Shown: positions 25,879 to 35,073, numbered from the stretch's first letter. The stretch: DNA of 52,226 nucleotides from Gammaproteobacteria bacterium (GCA_013001905.1 JABDLC010000079.1:1-52226); one strand, 5' to 3'. Numbers and translations: made by a program. The notes: a model not told the origin generated them from the sequence alone.

Positions 25879-26607
25879 TCACTCCTGCAGGAATGCATCA
25901 ATGACCGCTGCTGCGGCCGTGATCGTGTTGTTAACGTGCGCCTCAATGTCTGCGTGGATACCGGCACTGCCGCGACCTGCGGCCGCATTCACGACCAGTG
26001 CCAGACACGCATACGCCACGCCCAGTTCTGCAGCCAGCCCGGCCTCAGGCATGGACGTCATGCCAATCAGGGTGCAACCGTCGCGCTCCAGACGATCCAC
26101 TTCAGCCGCCGTCTCCAGCCGGGGCCCCTGAGTAACGCCGTAGACGCCTCCTGCTTCGACCGGCACCCCGGCCAGCGTTGCTGCCGATACTAGACTCTTA
26201 CGAAGATTGCTGTCGTAAGGCTCTGTAATTTCTACATGTTCCAGTGATCCATCCGAGCCGTCGTAGTAGGTGTGCTCGCGGCCCCAGGTGTAGTCGATCA
26301 GTTGCTCGGGGACGACGAGCGAGCCCGCCGCCGACGTAATGCCGCCGACCGCATTCAGAGCAATAATCCGGGTGGCACCGAGATCGGCCAGCGCTTGAAT
26401 GTTGGCGCGGTAATTCACGCGGTGTGGCGCAATGGATGCGTCACGCCCGTGGCGTGGCAGAAACAGGACCGTGTCATCGCCCTGAGCCCAGCGCTCCACC
26501 GGCGCCGAACATTCGCCCCAGCGCGTCGTCACCGGCACCTCCTCCGCTGCAGAGCGACCCGGAAACAACGCGGCACCCGTGCCGCCGATAATTGCAGTCA
26601 CGGTCAT
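25879..26607 (-). CDS. S-methyl-5'-thioinosine phosphorylase (PNP/MTAP family)
   Basis: 242 residues from ATG 26605-26607 (MTVTAIIGGTG). The PNP/MTAP family motifs are visible: IIGGTGAALF, the phosphate-binding PRHGRDASIAPHRVNYRANI and the substrate-pocket stretch GPRLETAAEVDRL, with GMTSMPEAGLAAELG. Family members split methylthioadenosine, methylthioinosine or nucleosides with phosphate. The order nagZ-hpt-this gene resembles that of Pseudomonas, where the product is methylthioinosine phosphorylase, so I favour that specificity; MTA phosphorylase is the alternative. The neighbouring phosphoribosyltransferase would salvage the released hypoxanthine. Its start overlaps the hpt stop (ATGA). 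Confidence 0.85.
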   Translation of the reverse strand: MTVTAIIGGTGAALFPGRSAAEEVPVTTRWGECSAPVERWAQGDDTVLFLPRHGRDASIAPHRVNYRANIQALADLGATRIIALNAVGGITSAAGSLVVPEQLIDYTWGREHTYYDGSDGSLEHVEITEPYDSNLRKSLVSAATLAGVPVEAGGVYGVTQGPRLETAAEVDRLERDGCTLIGMTSMPEAGLAAELGVAYACLALVVNAAAGRGSAGIHADIEAHVNNTITAAAAVIDAFLQE

Positions 26608-27179
26608 TGGTGAGATTTCTCCCCCGGCAGCGGCAGATTCTCTGGCCATTCGTAAATTGCCGGCAGATGCCGCCAGCGTCCGGCCACATCCATTCCGCAG
26701 CCAAACACGTAGACGTCGGGAACAACGATGCCAGCCGTGAAATCGGCAGTCCGCCCGGGCGGTCTTGCCGGAGTGTCCTTAACGACCGGGATGACGCTGT
26801 GCACTGCCACTGCGCCGGCTTCCCGGCAGGCTGACACCACGGCGTCCAGCGTGTCGCCGACATCCAGAATGTCGTCGACCAGCAGCACCGTGCGATCGCG
26901 CACGGATTCCGGCGGGCGACGCAGCCATTCGATAGCCGCACCCGTCGTAGCGCCGCGATAGCGCGTCGCATGGCAGAAGTCGAACAAAAAATCACCGTGC
27001 AGCCGGCGCGTCAGCTCCATGAGCGGATAGACACCGCCATTCAGCACTGCGAGCAATACACAATCCTCGCTATCGATGAGTGGCTGTATGGCCGCCGCGA
27101 GCCTGTCGAAACCCGCCCGCATCTCTTCCGCGGATATCACTTCCGGCGCCCGCGGATCCAGTCCTGTGGCGGCAGTCAC
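26604..27179 (-). CDS. Hypoxanthine-guanine phosphoribosyltransferase
   Basis: 191 residues. The PRPP-binding signature VLLVDDILDVGDTLDAVV and the early loop LLAVLNGGVYPLMEL place it in the HPRT family, which converts hypoxanthine (and guanine) to IMP (GMP) with PRPP. GTG start at 27177-27179, overlapping the nagZ TGA by 4 bases; its own stop overlaps the downstream phosphorylase start by 4. The chain of three overlapping genes suggests coordinated translation, and the pair phosphorylase plus HPRT makes a complete methylthioinosine-to-IMP salvage step. Confidence 0.92.
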   Translation of the reverse strand: MTAATGLDPRAPEVISAEEMRAGFDRLAAAIQPLIDSEDCVLLAVLNGGVYPLMELTRRLHGDFLFDFCHATRYRGATTGAAIEWLRRPPESVRDRTVLLVDDILDVGDTLDAVVSACREAGAVAVHSVIPVVKDTPARPPGRTADFTAGIVVPDVYVFGCGMDVAGRWRHLPAIYEWPENLPLPGEKSHQ

Positions 27180-28225
27180 GCGTCACCATCCAGTTCGAGC
27201 GGCGGCGGCTCGATTGCGGCAAGCAGTTCCTGCTGAGCGGTCTGCCAGACATCGCTGCCGTAACTGCACTGCTCGTAGGCGCCCGGCACAGGGTGCATGG
27301 CAGCCAGTCGGGCGGCAGCGACAACGTTAGGCTGATGTTTTACACCATCGACAACGGCTTCGACGGCGGGCCTGTCGTTACACACCAGAATCATGTCTGC
27401 CCCCGCTTGCAGTGCAACCAGAGAGCGGTCTATCGGGCTCCCGGCGCTCTCGGCCCCGGCCATGCTCAGATCGTCTGAAAACACTGCACCCTGAAAACCG
27501 AGCTGCCCGCGCAGGACGTCATTAATCCAGTAGTTCGACAGGCTGGCGATTTCGCCGAGGACGGAGGAGTACACAATGTGCGCCATCATCACCCCCTTCA
27601 GACCATCGCTGATCAGCGTGCTGTAGGGGCGCATATCGTCCAGTAATTGCGGAAACTCGCGGCGATCTTCAGGCAACACATGATGGGAATCACCCACCAC
27701 ACCCCCATGCCCCGGGAAATGCTTTGCGACGGCGGCCATACCTGCCTGACGCATCCCCTGCATGTAGGCGAGCGCAAGCGTCGCAACACCGTCCGGCGAC
27801 TTGTGTAACGCACGATCGCCGATCACCTCACACAACCCCCGGTCGATATCCACCACGGGCGCAAAACTGAAGTCGACTCCGGTGTCGAGCAGTTCAGTGG
27901 CCATGATCCGGGCGTGCAGCATTGCCAGATTGCGGCCGGCTGCCGGGTCAGCATCGTACTGATGGCCGATGATGCGCAACGGAGGAAGCTCGGTAAAGCC
28001 CGCATCGAAACGCTGTACACGTCCGCCCTCCTGATCAACTGCGATCAACACATCATTGCTGCACGCGGCACGAATTTGCCGGTTGAGTTCAGTCACCTGC
28101 GCACGATCTGCAAAATTGCGGCTGAACAGGATTACCGCGCCTACCAGCGGGTGCGCCAGGAGTTCACGATCCTCGGCGGTCAATTCGGTGCCGCCGACAT
28201 CAATCATGAGGGGGCCGATCGTCAT
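27176..28225 (-). CDS. nagZ: Beta-N-acetylhexosaminidase NagZ
   Basis: Cytoplasmic glycoside hydrolase family 3 enzyme that removes GlcNAc from anhydromuropeptides in peptidoglycan recycling, producing signals for AmpR-type regulators. 349 residues. Motifs: DQEGGRVQRF, the mobile catalytic loop KHFPGHGGVVGDSH with its His/Asp, and the nucleophile aspartate in VFSDDLSMAGA. The ATG follows directly on the rlmD TAG (TAGATG). Start at 28223-28225. Confidence 0.97.
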   Translation of the reverse strand: MTIGPLMIDVGGTELTAEDRELLAHPLVGAVILFSRNFADRAQVTELNRQIRAACSNDVLIAVDQEGGRVQRFDAGFTELPPLRIIGHQYDADPAAGRNLAMLHARIMATELLDTGVDFSFAPVVDIDRGLCEVIGDRALHKSPDGVATLALAYMQGMRQAGMAAVAKHFPGHGGVVGDSHHVLPEDRREFPQLLDDMRPYSTLISDGLKGVMMAHIVYSSVLGEIASLSNYWINDVLRGQLGFQGAVFSDDLSMAGAESAGSPIDRSLVALQAGADMILVCNDRPAVEAVVDGVKHQPNVVAAARLAAMHPVPGAYEQCSYGSDVWQTAQQELLAAIEPPPLELDGDA

Positions 28226-29557
28226 CTAGCTACCGTTACGCTTGCTGAACAATGCCATGGCCTCAACGTGCCCCGTTTGCGGGAACATGTCCATAGCCCC
28301 CGCCTTGTCGAGGGTATATCCGTAGTCATTCACAAGGATACCGGCATCGCGCGCCAGTGAGCCCGGATGACAGGAAACATAAAGTATGCGCGGCGCACCG
28401 GTCCGGGCGATGAGCGGCAGCGATTCCAGCGCACCCGCCCGGGGCGGATCAAGCAGCACGGCACCATAGTCGGTTTTCCACCAGGCCTGTTGTGCCTCCG
28501 GTGCCGCGAGGTCCGCTTTGTGGAATTCTGCGGTGCTTACATCATTGAGTTCCGCGTTCGAACGGCCCTTCGCGACCATCGCATCATCAAGCTCGATACC
28601 GGTCACGTGCGCTCCCTGACGCGCGACGGGCAGCGTGAAATTACCGATTCCGCAGAACAGATCGAGAATGGCTTCGCCGGGCTGCGGGGCAAGCCATGCG
28701 ATGGCCTGATCCAGCATGCGACGATTCATGTCCTGATTAACCTGCACAAAATCCAGCGGCCCGTACTCGAGCGTCAGGTCGAACTGTTCAAGACGGTAAT
28801 TTAATGCAGGTCCCGTTGCGGAACCATCGAGCAACCGCAGCGTCTGCGGCCCGCCTGTCTGCAGCCAGATCTGCGCGTTGTGAGCAGCCTCGAAGTGGCG
28901 GAACAATTCCAGATCGCTCTCTGCCGGGGTTTCCAGCACACGGAAGACCAGGCTGGTCAGGTTATCACCGTAACTCAGCTCAATCTGGGGCACCGACCGG
29001 CAAATCTGCAGCGCAGCGATAAGCTCCGCCAGCGGGTCGACCAGCGCGGCCAACGGCGCAATCAGCGTCTCACAGTGCTCTATGTCAGCGATGTAGGGCT
29101 TGTACTTTTCGCGAAAGCCGACCAGCACCCGGCCCTTTTTCTCAACCAAACGTGCGCCCATGCGGGCCCTGCGCCGGTAGCCGAACGGCGTGCCCGCCAG
29201 CGGCTCTGCAATCTCTGCGGGCGCAACGCCGCCGATACGTGACAACGCGTCCAGCAGAGACTTTTGCTTGAGTCGCAACTGCTCTTCTGCTGCGAGGTGC
29301 TGCAGGCTGCAACCGCCGCAGACACCGTACGCCGTGCACGCGGGTGTCACGCGGTGTGGCGAAGGCTCCAGCAACTCAATCAATTCGGCCTCATCGAATT
29401 TTTTGCGCTTGCGGCGACGCCGGTAGCGCACCCGTTCGGCATTGAGAGCGCCGTCAACGAAAACGGTTTTGCCCTCGGTATCGACCACACCCCGTCCGTC
29501 AATCATCAGGTCACGGATACGTCCCTCTTCGACGGGACTCTCTTTACGTCGACCCAC
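28226..29557 (-). CDS. rlmD: 23S rRNA (uracil(1939)-C(5))-methyltransferase
   Basis: 443 residues. An N-terminal TRAM domain (about 8-65) is followed by the iron-sulfur cluster motif CTAYGVCGGCSLQH, the SAM site LDLFCGIGNFTLP, and the catalytic cysteine in YVSCHPGSLARD. RlmD methylates U1939 of 23S rRNA. GTG start at 29555-29557, 3 bases after the exonuclease stop. Iron-sulfur-dependent folding of this enzyme may depend on the general Fe-S machinery. Confidence 0.96.
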   Translation of the reverse strand: MGRRKESPVEEGRIRDLMIDGRGVVDTEGKTVFVDGALNAERVRYRRRRKRKKFDEAELIELLEPSPHRVTPACTAYGVCGGCSLQHLAAEEQLRLKQKSLLDALSRIGGVAPAEIAEPLAGTPFGYRRRARMGARLVEKKGRVLVGFREKYKPYIADIEHCETLIAPLAALVDPLAELIAALQICRSVPQIELSYGDNLTSLVFRVLETPAESDLELFRHFEAAHNAQIWLQTGGPQTLRLLDGSATGPALNYRLEQFDLTLEYGPLDFVQVNQDMNRRMLDQAIAWLAPQPGEAILDLFCGIGNFTLPVARQGAHVTGIELDDAMVAKGRSNAELNDVSTAEFHKADLAAPEAQQAWWKTDYGAVLLDPPRAGALESLPLIARTGAPRILYVSCHPGSLARDAGILVNDYGYTLDKAGAMDMFPQTGHVEAMALFSKRNGS

Positions 29558-29560
29558 CCG

Positions 29561-30340
29561 TCAGCCGCCTTCGTTCCATGCGCTAAGAAATTCCTGCAGG
29601 TGGGTTTCCGGCGCTGCGGCCAGCGCGTCGCGCACGACCTGCAGCTCTGTTTTGAGCGTGCTGTCGGTGAGCTCGCCGCGCATGTACTGAAAACGCAGGA
29701 ACACGAGGTAGGTATTCAGCACATCCGTTTCGCAATAATTACGGATTGCATCAATCTCACCTGCGCGAAATGCGTCCCACACATGTGCGCCTGACATGCC
29801 CATTTTGCCGGGGAAACCAAGCATCGTCGCAATCACGTCCAGACGGGCCTTCGCACGCGCCTGATAGCCGGCCAGCACATCCATCACATCAATATGCCGC
29901 CAGTGAAACCGGCCCAGGTAGTTATTGAATCTGGCCTCGCGATTATGCTCGCCGACATCCCAGTATGCCGGCGCCCGCACGCCATGTTTCAGCGCCCGGT
30001 AGTGCAGCACCGGCAGATCAAAACCGGAACCGTTCCATGACACCAGCGTCGGCTGGTAGTGCGCCACGCCGTCGAAAAACAACCTGACGAGCTCGGCCTC
30101 ATCACTGTCAGGTTCACCCAGACTCAGGACTTTGAAGTCCTCACCGTTGCGGAGCACGACCGAAATTGCGACCACGCGGTGCTGATGCAGTGGCAGGAAC
30201 TCGCTGCCCGACTTCTGGGCCTGATGAAAAAACATCGCCTGCGCAATGCTGTCGTCCGGGATCTTCGTAAGCCCCAGCTCCTGAGCACCCAGCTCGGTGT
30301 CCGGGACCGTCTCGATATCAAAAATAAGGCAGTTATTCAC
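29561..30340 (-). CDS. 3'-5' exonuclease, PolB-like DEDDy type
   Basis: About 259 residues, matching the family of predicted 3'-5' exonucleases related to the proofreading domain of DNA polymerase B. Exo motifs: IFDIETVPD (Exo I, D and E), VSWNGSGFDLPVLHYRAL (Exo II), and RNYCETDVLNTYLVF (Exo III, the Y-x3-D form). These four acidic residues and the tyrosine fit a DEDDy nuclease. Substrate in the cell is not known. The start is GTG at 30338-30340, overlapping the acpS TGA by 4 bases; an open frame to 30367 lies wholly within acpS. Confidence 0.87.
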   Translation of the reverse strand: MNNCLIFDIETVPDTELGAQELGLTKIPDDSIAQAMFFHQAQKSGSEFLPLHQHRVVAISVVLRNGEDFKVLSLGEPDSDEAELVRLFFDGVAHYQPTLVSWNGSGFDLPVLHYRALKHGVRAPAYWDVGEHNREARFNNYLGRFHWRHIDVMDVLAGYQARAKARLDVIATMLGFPGKMGMSGAHVWDAFRAGEIDAIRNYCETDVLNTYLVFLRFQYMRGELTDSTLKTELQVVRDALAAAPETHLQEFLSAWNEGG

Positions 30341-30738
30341 GTGCGCTGCGAGTCCGGTACGGCGCATTCCAGCGCGGCAAATGCCACGACCAGCCCCGCC
30401 TCATCCGTCAGGGTCAGGTGACCACTGCCGATACCCAACGCGGCGCATTTCGCCTGGCCGCGTGCTGAGAAGATCACCAGCGGTTTTCCCAGCCGGTCCG
30501 GAACGGTGCCGCAATCGCGGATCCACATGCCGTTCGCGAAACCGGTGCCCATCGCTTTAACAATCGCTTCTTTCGCGGCGAACCGCATGGTCAGAAATCG
30601 CACAGGGTTTTTGCTGTACTCAAACAGCCGCAATTCCTCAGGCATTAGCAGACGATTTACAAAATTTTCGCCATGCCGTTCGTACACGCCCTGCACGCGA
30701 TCCAACCGCAGAATATCGCTGCCGACGCCGTAAATCAT
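30337..30738 (-). CDS. acpS: Holo-[acyl-carrier-protein] synthase
   Basis: Transfers 4'-phosphopantetheine from CoA to apo-ACP. 133 residues. The magnesium ligands are in [11 protein letters not shown] (Asp) and [15 protein letters not shown] (Glu), the two hallmark motifs. Follows pdxJ with an ATGA overlap, the conserved pdxJ-acpS pair. Confidence 0.96.
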   Translation of the reverse strand: MIYGVGSDILRLDRVQGVYERHGENFVNRLLMPEELRLFEYSKNPVRFLTMRFAAKEAIVKAMGTGFANGMWIRDCGTVPDRLGKPLVIFSARGQAKCAALGIGSGHLTLTDEAGLVVAFAALECAVPDSQRT

Positions 30739-31460
30739 GAAGTCCGTGCCGTCAGCATGGCGTGCTTCATTTCACTAACCGCAGTCGGCAATCCGACAAA
30801 CACAGCGTTGGCGATGAGTGCATGCCCGATATTGAGCTCAACAATTTGCGGAATCGCGGCAATAGCGCTGACGTTGTCCAGATGCAGACCATGCCCGGCG
30901 TTGACCACCAGGCCGCGACTGTGTGCATACGTGGCGGCGGCCTGCACGCGGGCCAGTTCCGACTGTGACTGTTTGGCGTTTGTTGCATCCGCATAGGCAC
31001 CGGTATGCAACTCGATAACAGGGGCACCCGCCGCGAGCGCTGCGTCAATTTGCACAGCCTCCGGATCAATAAACAGCGAAACACGGATACCGGCCGCTGT
31101 GAGCTGTCGGGTTGCCTCGGTGACCGCGGCTATACCGCCCGCCACGTCCAGCCCTCCTTCGGTAGTGAGCTCCGCGCGTTTCTCCGGCACCAGGCAGACA
31201 TCGGCAGGGACTATGCGGCAGGCGATCCCAACCATTTCGTCAGTGACCGCCATTTCCAGATTGACGCGGGTCTGCGTGCGCTGCTGCAGCCGCTCAACGT
31301 CATGGTCCTGTATGTGACGACGATCTTCACGCAGGTGGACGGTAATGCTGTCGGCACCCGCCTGCTCTGCCCGCAGCGCAGCCTCGACAGGGTCGGGATA
31401 CGCCGTACCCCGTGCCTGCCGCAAGGTTGCGACATGATCGACATTAACGCCTAACAACAT
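30735..31460 (-). CDS. pdxJ: Pyridoxine 5'-phosphate synthase
   Basis: Closes the pyridoxine ring from deoxyxylulose 5-phosphate and 3-amino-2-oxopropyl phosphate. 241 residues. Signature N-terminus [17 protein letters not shown], then [16 protein letters not shown] and the C-terminal GHGLHLDN phosphate-binding stretch. ATG at 31458-31460. A 90-base gap to recO (31461-31550) holds a GCCTG-CTT-CAGGC hairpin (31512-31524) but no gene. Confidence 0.96.
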   Translation of the reverse strand: MLLGVNVDHVATLRQARGTAYPDPVEAALRAEQAGADSITVHLREDRRHIQDHDVERLQQRTQTRVNLEMAVTDEMVGIACRIVPADVCLVPEKRAELTTEGGLDVAGGIAAVTEATRQLTAAGIRVSLFIDPEAVQIDAALAAGAPVIELHTGAYADATNAKQSQSELARVQAAATYAHSRGLVVNAGHGLHLDNVSAIAAIPQIVELNIGHALIANAVFVGLPTAVSEMKHAMLTARTS

Positions 31461-31550
31461 GAATCAATCTGCCTGAGCTCAATAAAAATAACGCGCAATT
31501 CTCGCACCGGCGCCTGCTTCAGGCAACGCGCACGACACTCACAGCGGCTG

Positions 31551-32273
31551 CTAGCGGCGCATGGCGGCTGCCACCCTGCGGGTTCGCAAACCGGCATCGC
31601 CAAGGTGGGTATTGATGACAGCCCGGAGGAGCCGGCGGGCTGCGCGGGTCGTGGCCGGTGTCGCAAACTCGCCGGCATCAATAGCGAGCAGTTCGGCGCC
31701 GCGAAAGCGCAGCCCGGTGTCCTCGCCCTGCCGCGGGATCGCGCCGCGATCCGGGTAAAAGTCATACCACGCATCAGGCTCCAGCGGCTCATGCGTGATC
31801 GCATCTTCGGCAAGATTAAGCGCGTAGCCCGATTCTCGCAGCAGCCCGAGTTCAAAGCGACGCAGAACCGGCTCGATACCCGCTGATTCACTCGCACCGG
31901 CGAGTTCGGCAATCGTTTGCGCATAGTGGGCAAACAAGTCCGTGTGCGGATCATGCCGTTGGAGAAATTTCAGCAGTAATTCGTTGAGATAAAATCCTGA
32001 CAACACCTGATCACCCGTGAGACTTGCCGCGATACCCGCAAGCTCCGCATCGCGCAATGTCTGCAACTCACCCCGCCCTGACCAGGACAGACGCAGCGGC
32101 TGAAAGGGGCTCAGCAACCCGCGCATGGCTGACTTGGGCCGCCGTGCACCGCGGGCAATCAGGCCGATGCGTCCGTGAGTGTGCGTGAACACCTCCAGCA
32201 TAAGACTGGTTTCGCGATAGCTGCGGGCATGCAGCACGTACGCAGGTTCCAGATCAACGCGCGCGGTACTCAC
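31551..32273 (-). CDS. recO: DNA repair protein RecO
   Basis: Loads RecA on SSB-coated gaps with RecR. 240 residues, an N-terminal OB fold (about 1-80: AYVLHARSYRETSLMLEVFT, GRIGLIARGARRPKS) followed by a helical domain. No zinc-binding cysteines are seen, as in most gammaproteobacterial RecO. GTG start at 32271-32273 overlaps the era stop by 4 bases. Confidence 0.94.
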   Translation of the reverse strand: MSTARVDLEPAYVLHARSYRETSLMLEVFTHTHGRIGLIARGARRPKSAMRGLLSPFQPLRLSWSGRGELQTLRDAELAGIAASLTGDQVLSGFYLNELLLKFLQRHDPHTDLFAHYAQTIAELAGASESAGIEPVLRRFELGLLRESGYALNLAEDAITHEPLEPDAWYDFYPDRGAIPRQGEDTGLRFRGAELLAIDAGEFATPATTRAARRLLRAVINTHLGDAGLRTRRVAAAMRR

Positions 32274-33163
32274 ATCTCACCGTCGTAACCGAGATCACGC
32301 AGCGCCTGCGCATTGTCAGACCAGTTGCGTTTTACCTTTACATGAGACTGCAGATGCACACGCCGGTCGAGCAGATACTGCAGCTCTTCCCGCGCAGCCG
32401 TGCCGACTGCACGCAATTGCTGCCCGCCTTTACCTATCACAATGGCTTTATGCGACTCTCGATCCACCCAGATGGTCGCATCAATGATCAGCCGGCCATC
32501 GGCCTCTTCATCCAGTGACGCAATCTCAACGCCGAGCCCGTACGGCACTTCCTCACGGAGTGCGTGCATCAACTTCTCGCGCAGCGTTTCGGCTGCGCGG
32601 AAGCTAATGTCGCGATTGGTCAGCATCGCCGCGTCGTACAGAGCTTCCTGTTCCGGCAGTGCGTCGACCAGCGCTTGCCGCAGCTGCCGCAGGTTATCGG
32701 ATTTCAATGCCGAGACCGGGACAATCGCAACAAAATCGTGGCGGTTACCGTGCTCTGCCAGCATGGGCAACAACCGGTCCCGCGGATGCACCCGATCGAT
32801 CTTATTAACCACCAGTATGGCAGGCAATCCCGCCTGCTTAAGTTGCTCCAGCGCCTGCTCATCGCGTTGCTGCCAGCGCCCGGCCTCCGTCACAAGAATG
32901 ACCAGATCAGCGCTGTCGATTGCGGCAGTCGCGGCCTTGTTCATTGCCCGGTTCAGCAGCCGTCCGGTACCGCCGTCCATGCCCGGTGTATCGATAAAGA
33001 CAATCTGATAATCAGCTTCTGTCAGCACGCCCAGTATCGCGTGCCGTGTCGTATGGGGCTTCGAGGTCACGATGCTGATTTTGTGGCCGACGAGCGCGTT
33101 GACCAGCGTCGACTTGCCGACATTCGGACGACCGACTACCGCGACAAAGCCACTACGATGCAT
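32270..33163 (-). CDS. era: GTPase Era
   Basis: Essential 16S rRNA-binding GTPase for 30S assembly. 297 residues from ATG 33161-33163 (MHRSGFVAVVGRPNVGKST). G1 GRPNVGKST, G2 threonine in PHTTRHAILG, G3 DTPGMD, G4 NKID; a C-terminal KH domain follows (about 205-297) with VHLQSHVKVKRNW. Overlaps rnc by 11 bases; an open frame extending to 33271 would be inside rnc. Confidence 0.97.
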   Translation of the reverse strand: MHRSGFVAVVGRPNVGKSTLVNALVGHKISIVTSKPHTTRHAILGVLTEADYQIVFIDTPGMDGGTGRLLNRAMNKAATAAIDSADLVILVTEAGRWQQRDEQALEQLKQAGLPAILVVNKIDRVHPRDRLLPMLAEHGNRHDFVAIVPVSALKSDNLRQLRQALVDALPEQEALYDAAMLTNRDISFRAAETLREKLMHALREEVPYGLGVEIASLDEEADGRLIIDATIWVDRESHKAIVIGKGGQQLRAVGTAAREELQYLLDRRVHLQSHVKVKRNWSDNAQALRDLGYDGEM

Positions 33164-33845
33164 GGCGATCGCCTGTGTCGATCTGGCGCAGTACCGCTTC
33201 TGCCGCGCGTTGCTCAGCCTTGCGCCGGCTGCTGCCTTTGCCCTCGGTCTCAATATTGAACTCGTCGACAACGCAACGCACTTCGAATCGCCGCTTGTGC
33301 GGCGGGCCGGATTTTCGGGTCACGGTGTACTGCGGCAATTCGAACCCCCGCGATTGCAGCGCTTCCTGTAACAGTGTCTTCGGGTCTTTAAGTTCATCGT
33401 CATCAGGCAGTTCACGTAAGCGCCCTGCAAACTGTTCGAGAATGACATCGCGCACGGCATCGAAACCACCGTCCAGGTAGATAGCGCCGTACAACGCCTC
33501 CAGCGCATCCGCCAGTATCGACCGGCGCTGATGCCCGCCTGATCGCGACTCCCCGCTGCCGAGCTCCACAATGTCGCCTACACCGAGCTCGGTCGCGACA
33601 CCCGCCAGAGTCTCGCCCCGCACCAGACGGGAGCGCAGTCTGCTGAGGTAGCCTTCGTCTGCGTCAGGGAATGCGTGGTGCAGCTCTGCAGAGATCACCA
33701 GGTCGAGAACAGCGTCACCGAGAAATTCGAGCCGCTCGTTGTTTACGGAAGACCGGCTTTTGTGGGTCAGTGCCCGGCGCAGCAGCTCGGGATCGGAAAA
33801 TTTGTACCCGAGTTGTTTGTCTGCCCACGCGCCGGCCGAGGTCAC
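33153..33845 (-). CDS. rnc: Ribonuclease III
   Basis: Double-strand-specific RNase for rRNA processing and mRNA decay. 230 residues: the catalytic signature NERLEFLGDAVLDLVIS (Mg ligands Glu and Asp), the second acidic motif with ADALEALYGAIYLDGG, and a C-terminal double-stranded RNA-binding domain ending GKGSSRRKAEQRAAEAVL. GTG start at 33843-33845, after GAGG, 4 bases downstream of the DUF4845 stop. The rnc-era-recO run is the conserved gammaproteobacterial order. Confidence 0.97.
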   Translation of the reverse strand: MTSAGAWADKQLGYKFSDPELLRRALTHKSRSSVNNERLEFLGDAVLDLVISAELHHAFPDADEGYLSRLRSRLVRGETLAGVATELGVGDIVELGSGESRSGGHQRRSILADALEALYGAIYLDGGFDAVRDVILEQFAGRLRELPDDDELKDPKTLLQEALQSRGFELPQYTVTRKSGPPHKRRFEVRCVVDEFNIETEGKGSSRRKAEQRAAEAVLRQIDTGDRHAS

Positions 33846-33849
33846 CGCC

Positions 33850-34218
33850 TCACCTGTTGATCTGAACCGAGTGGTTGAATTTGGCTAACAGGTAAACGTT
33901 GGCAACAAAATCCCGTTCGCGCTCATATTCCGCGATCACTTCATAACCGTCGGCAAGGCGTTTTACTTCGAAATCCTTGCGGGAGCTGAGGTCATACAAA
34001 CTATTGGTGGTCAGGCCCTTGCTCAGCGAACTGCGGATTTCCGCAACGGTGGCCTTCTGGCCATCGAGATTTTCCTTAGTCTGATTGAGCACCTGCTGTA
34101 TCCGCATGCTCTCCAGATACACCGGTACCATCTGTAATATCCCGTAGCCAAAAATACCGATAAAGGCGACCAGAATGATCATGCCGATCGTTGTCATACC
34201 CTGTTGCTGCTTGCGCAT
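33850..34218 (-). CDS. DUF4845 family protein (single-pass, pseudopilin-like N-terminus)
   Basis: 122 residues from ATG 34216-34218 (MRKQQQGMTTIGM), preceded at good distance by GGGAGA. The N-terminus, GMTTIGMIILVAFIGIFGYG, is a hydrophobic helix with glycine before it, resembling a type IV pilin-type leader; the rest is a soluble domain, with VIAEYERERDFVANVYLL near the end. Function unknown; the family lies between lepB and rnc in many Pseudomonas and related genomes. An in-frame upstream start at 34263 is less likely. Confidence 0.85.
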   Translation of the reverse strand: MRKQQQGMTTIGMIILVAFIGIFGYGILQMVPVYLESMRIQQVLNQTKENLDGQKATVAEIRSSLSKGLTTNSLYDLSSRKDFEVKRLADGYEVIAEYERERDFVANVYLLAKFNHSVQINR

Positions 34219-34284
34219 CACCCGCTCTCCCGTCACTGAAATCAGCGAACCCTGATAACCCATACCGCTAGCCTGCTTCTGCAG

Positions 34285-34323
34285 CCTAATTCCCTAGCCC
34301 GATTCACTAGACCGATTCACTAG
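34285..34323 (-). repeat. 13-base tandem repeat at the lepB stop codon
   Basis: On the minus strand: CTAGTGAATCGGT, CTAGTGAATCGGG, then a degenerate CTAGGGAATTAGG (10 of 13 match). The first unit contains the lepB TAG stop. It lies in the short gap between lepB and the DUF4845 gene. Confidence 0.85.
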
Positions 34324-35072
34324 CGTACTTCACTGCCGATTCTCCCCCATTGGGGCGCATTAGTGAAATCCCAGCTCATCCATATCCGGACTGCTTTGCC
34401 TACCACGTTTTCAGCCGGCACAAAGCCGACCTCATCAAAACGACTGTCGAGGCTGCGGTCGCGGTTGTCACCCATCATGAAATAGTGATTTTCAGGCACT
34501 TCGAAGCGACCACTCTTGCTGGGCAACCGCACCTCATGCCGCACCTTGTGGCGTACATCACCCAGCGTCTCGATCGCCAGCTCAACGCCCGACCGACCGC
34601 CAGGTATCAATTCAAGCGGCACCGCTTCGCCGTTGATCGTCAGCCGGCGATTACGGTACTCGACGACATCACCGGGCAATCCCACTAAACGCTTTATGTA
34701 ATTCACCCGGGTGTCCGCCGGAAAGCGAAACACCATGACATCACCACGCTCCGGCTCATCCAGCTCCAGTATTTTGGTGTGCAGCACCGGAAGTCGCAGG
34801 CCATAGGCGTATTTGCTGACGACAATGAAATCACCGACCACCAACGTCGGAATCATCGAACCGCTGGGTATACGAAACGGCTCGAACAAAAACGAACGCA
34901 CGATGACAACAAACAGCAATACCGGAAAAAACGAGCGTGAATACTCAACCAGAATATTCTGCGACGGCGCCAGATCTTCGCCAGCACGCAATACTCGTCT
35001 ATACAGCGCTTCCAGGCCCCAGATGATGCCCGCAACCAGAGTCAGAGAGACAAGAATTAACTCAAAATTCAT
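34320..35072 (-). CDS. lepB: Signal peptidase I
   Basis: Inner-membrane serine protease that removes signal peptides from Sec- and Tat-exported proteins. 250 residues from ATG 35070-35072 (MNFELILVSL). Two N-terminal membrane helices (about 5-25 and 48-66) precede the periplasmic domain; the catalytic Ser72 is in IPSGSMIPTL and the general base Lys127 in YIKRLVGLPGD; the box MGDNRDRSLDSR is intact. Starts one base after the lepA stop (TAGTATG). The stop is inside a 13-base repeat. Confidence 0.97.
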   Translation of the reverse strand: MNFELILVSLTLVAGIIWGLEALYRRVLRAGEDLAPSQNILVEYSRSFFPVLLFVVIVRSFLFEPFRIPSGSMIPTLVVGDFIVVSKYAYGLRLPVLHTKILELDEPERGDVMVFRFPADTRVNYIKRLVGLPGDVVEYRNRRLTINGEAVPLELIPGGRSGVELAIETLGDVRHKVRHEVRLPSKSGRFEVPENHYFMMGDNRDRSLDSRFDEVGFVPAENVVGKAVRIWMSWDFTNAPQWGRIGSEVR

Positions 35073-35073
35073 A

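Noticed and set aside
29561-30367. Exonuclease start at 30367
   Set aside because: Would extend into acpS; GTGA overlap at 30337-30340 is the better start.
31512-31524. Terminator between recO and pdxJ
   Set aside because: The 5-base-pair hairpin has no adjoining T-run.
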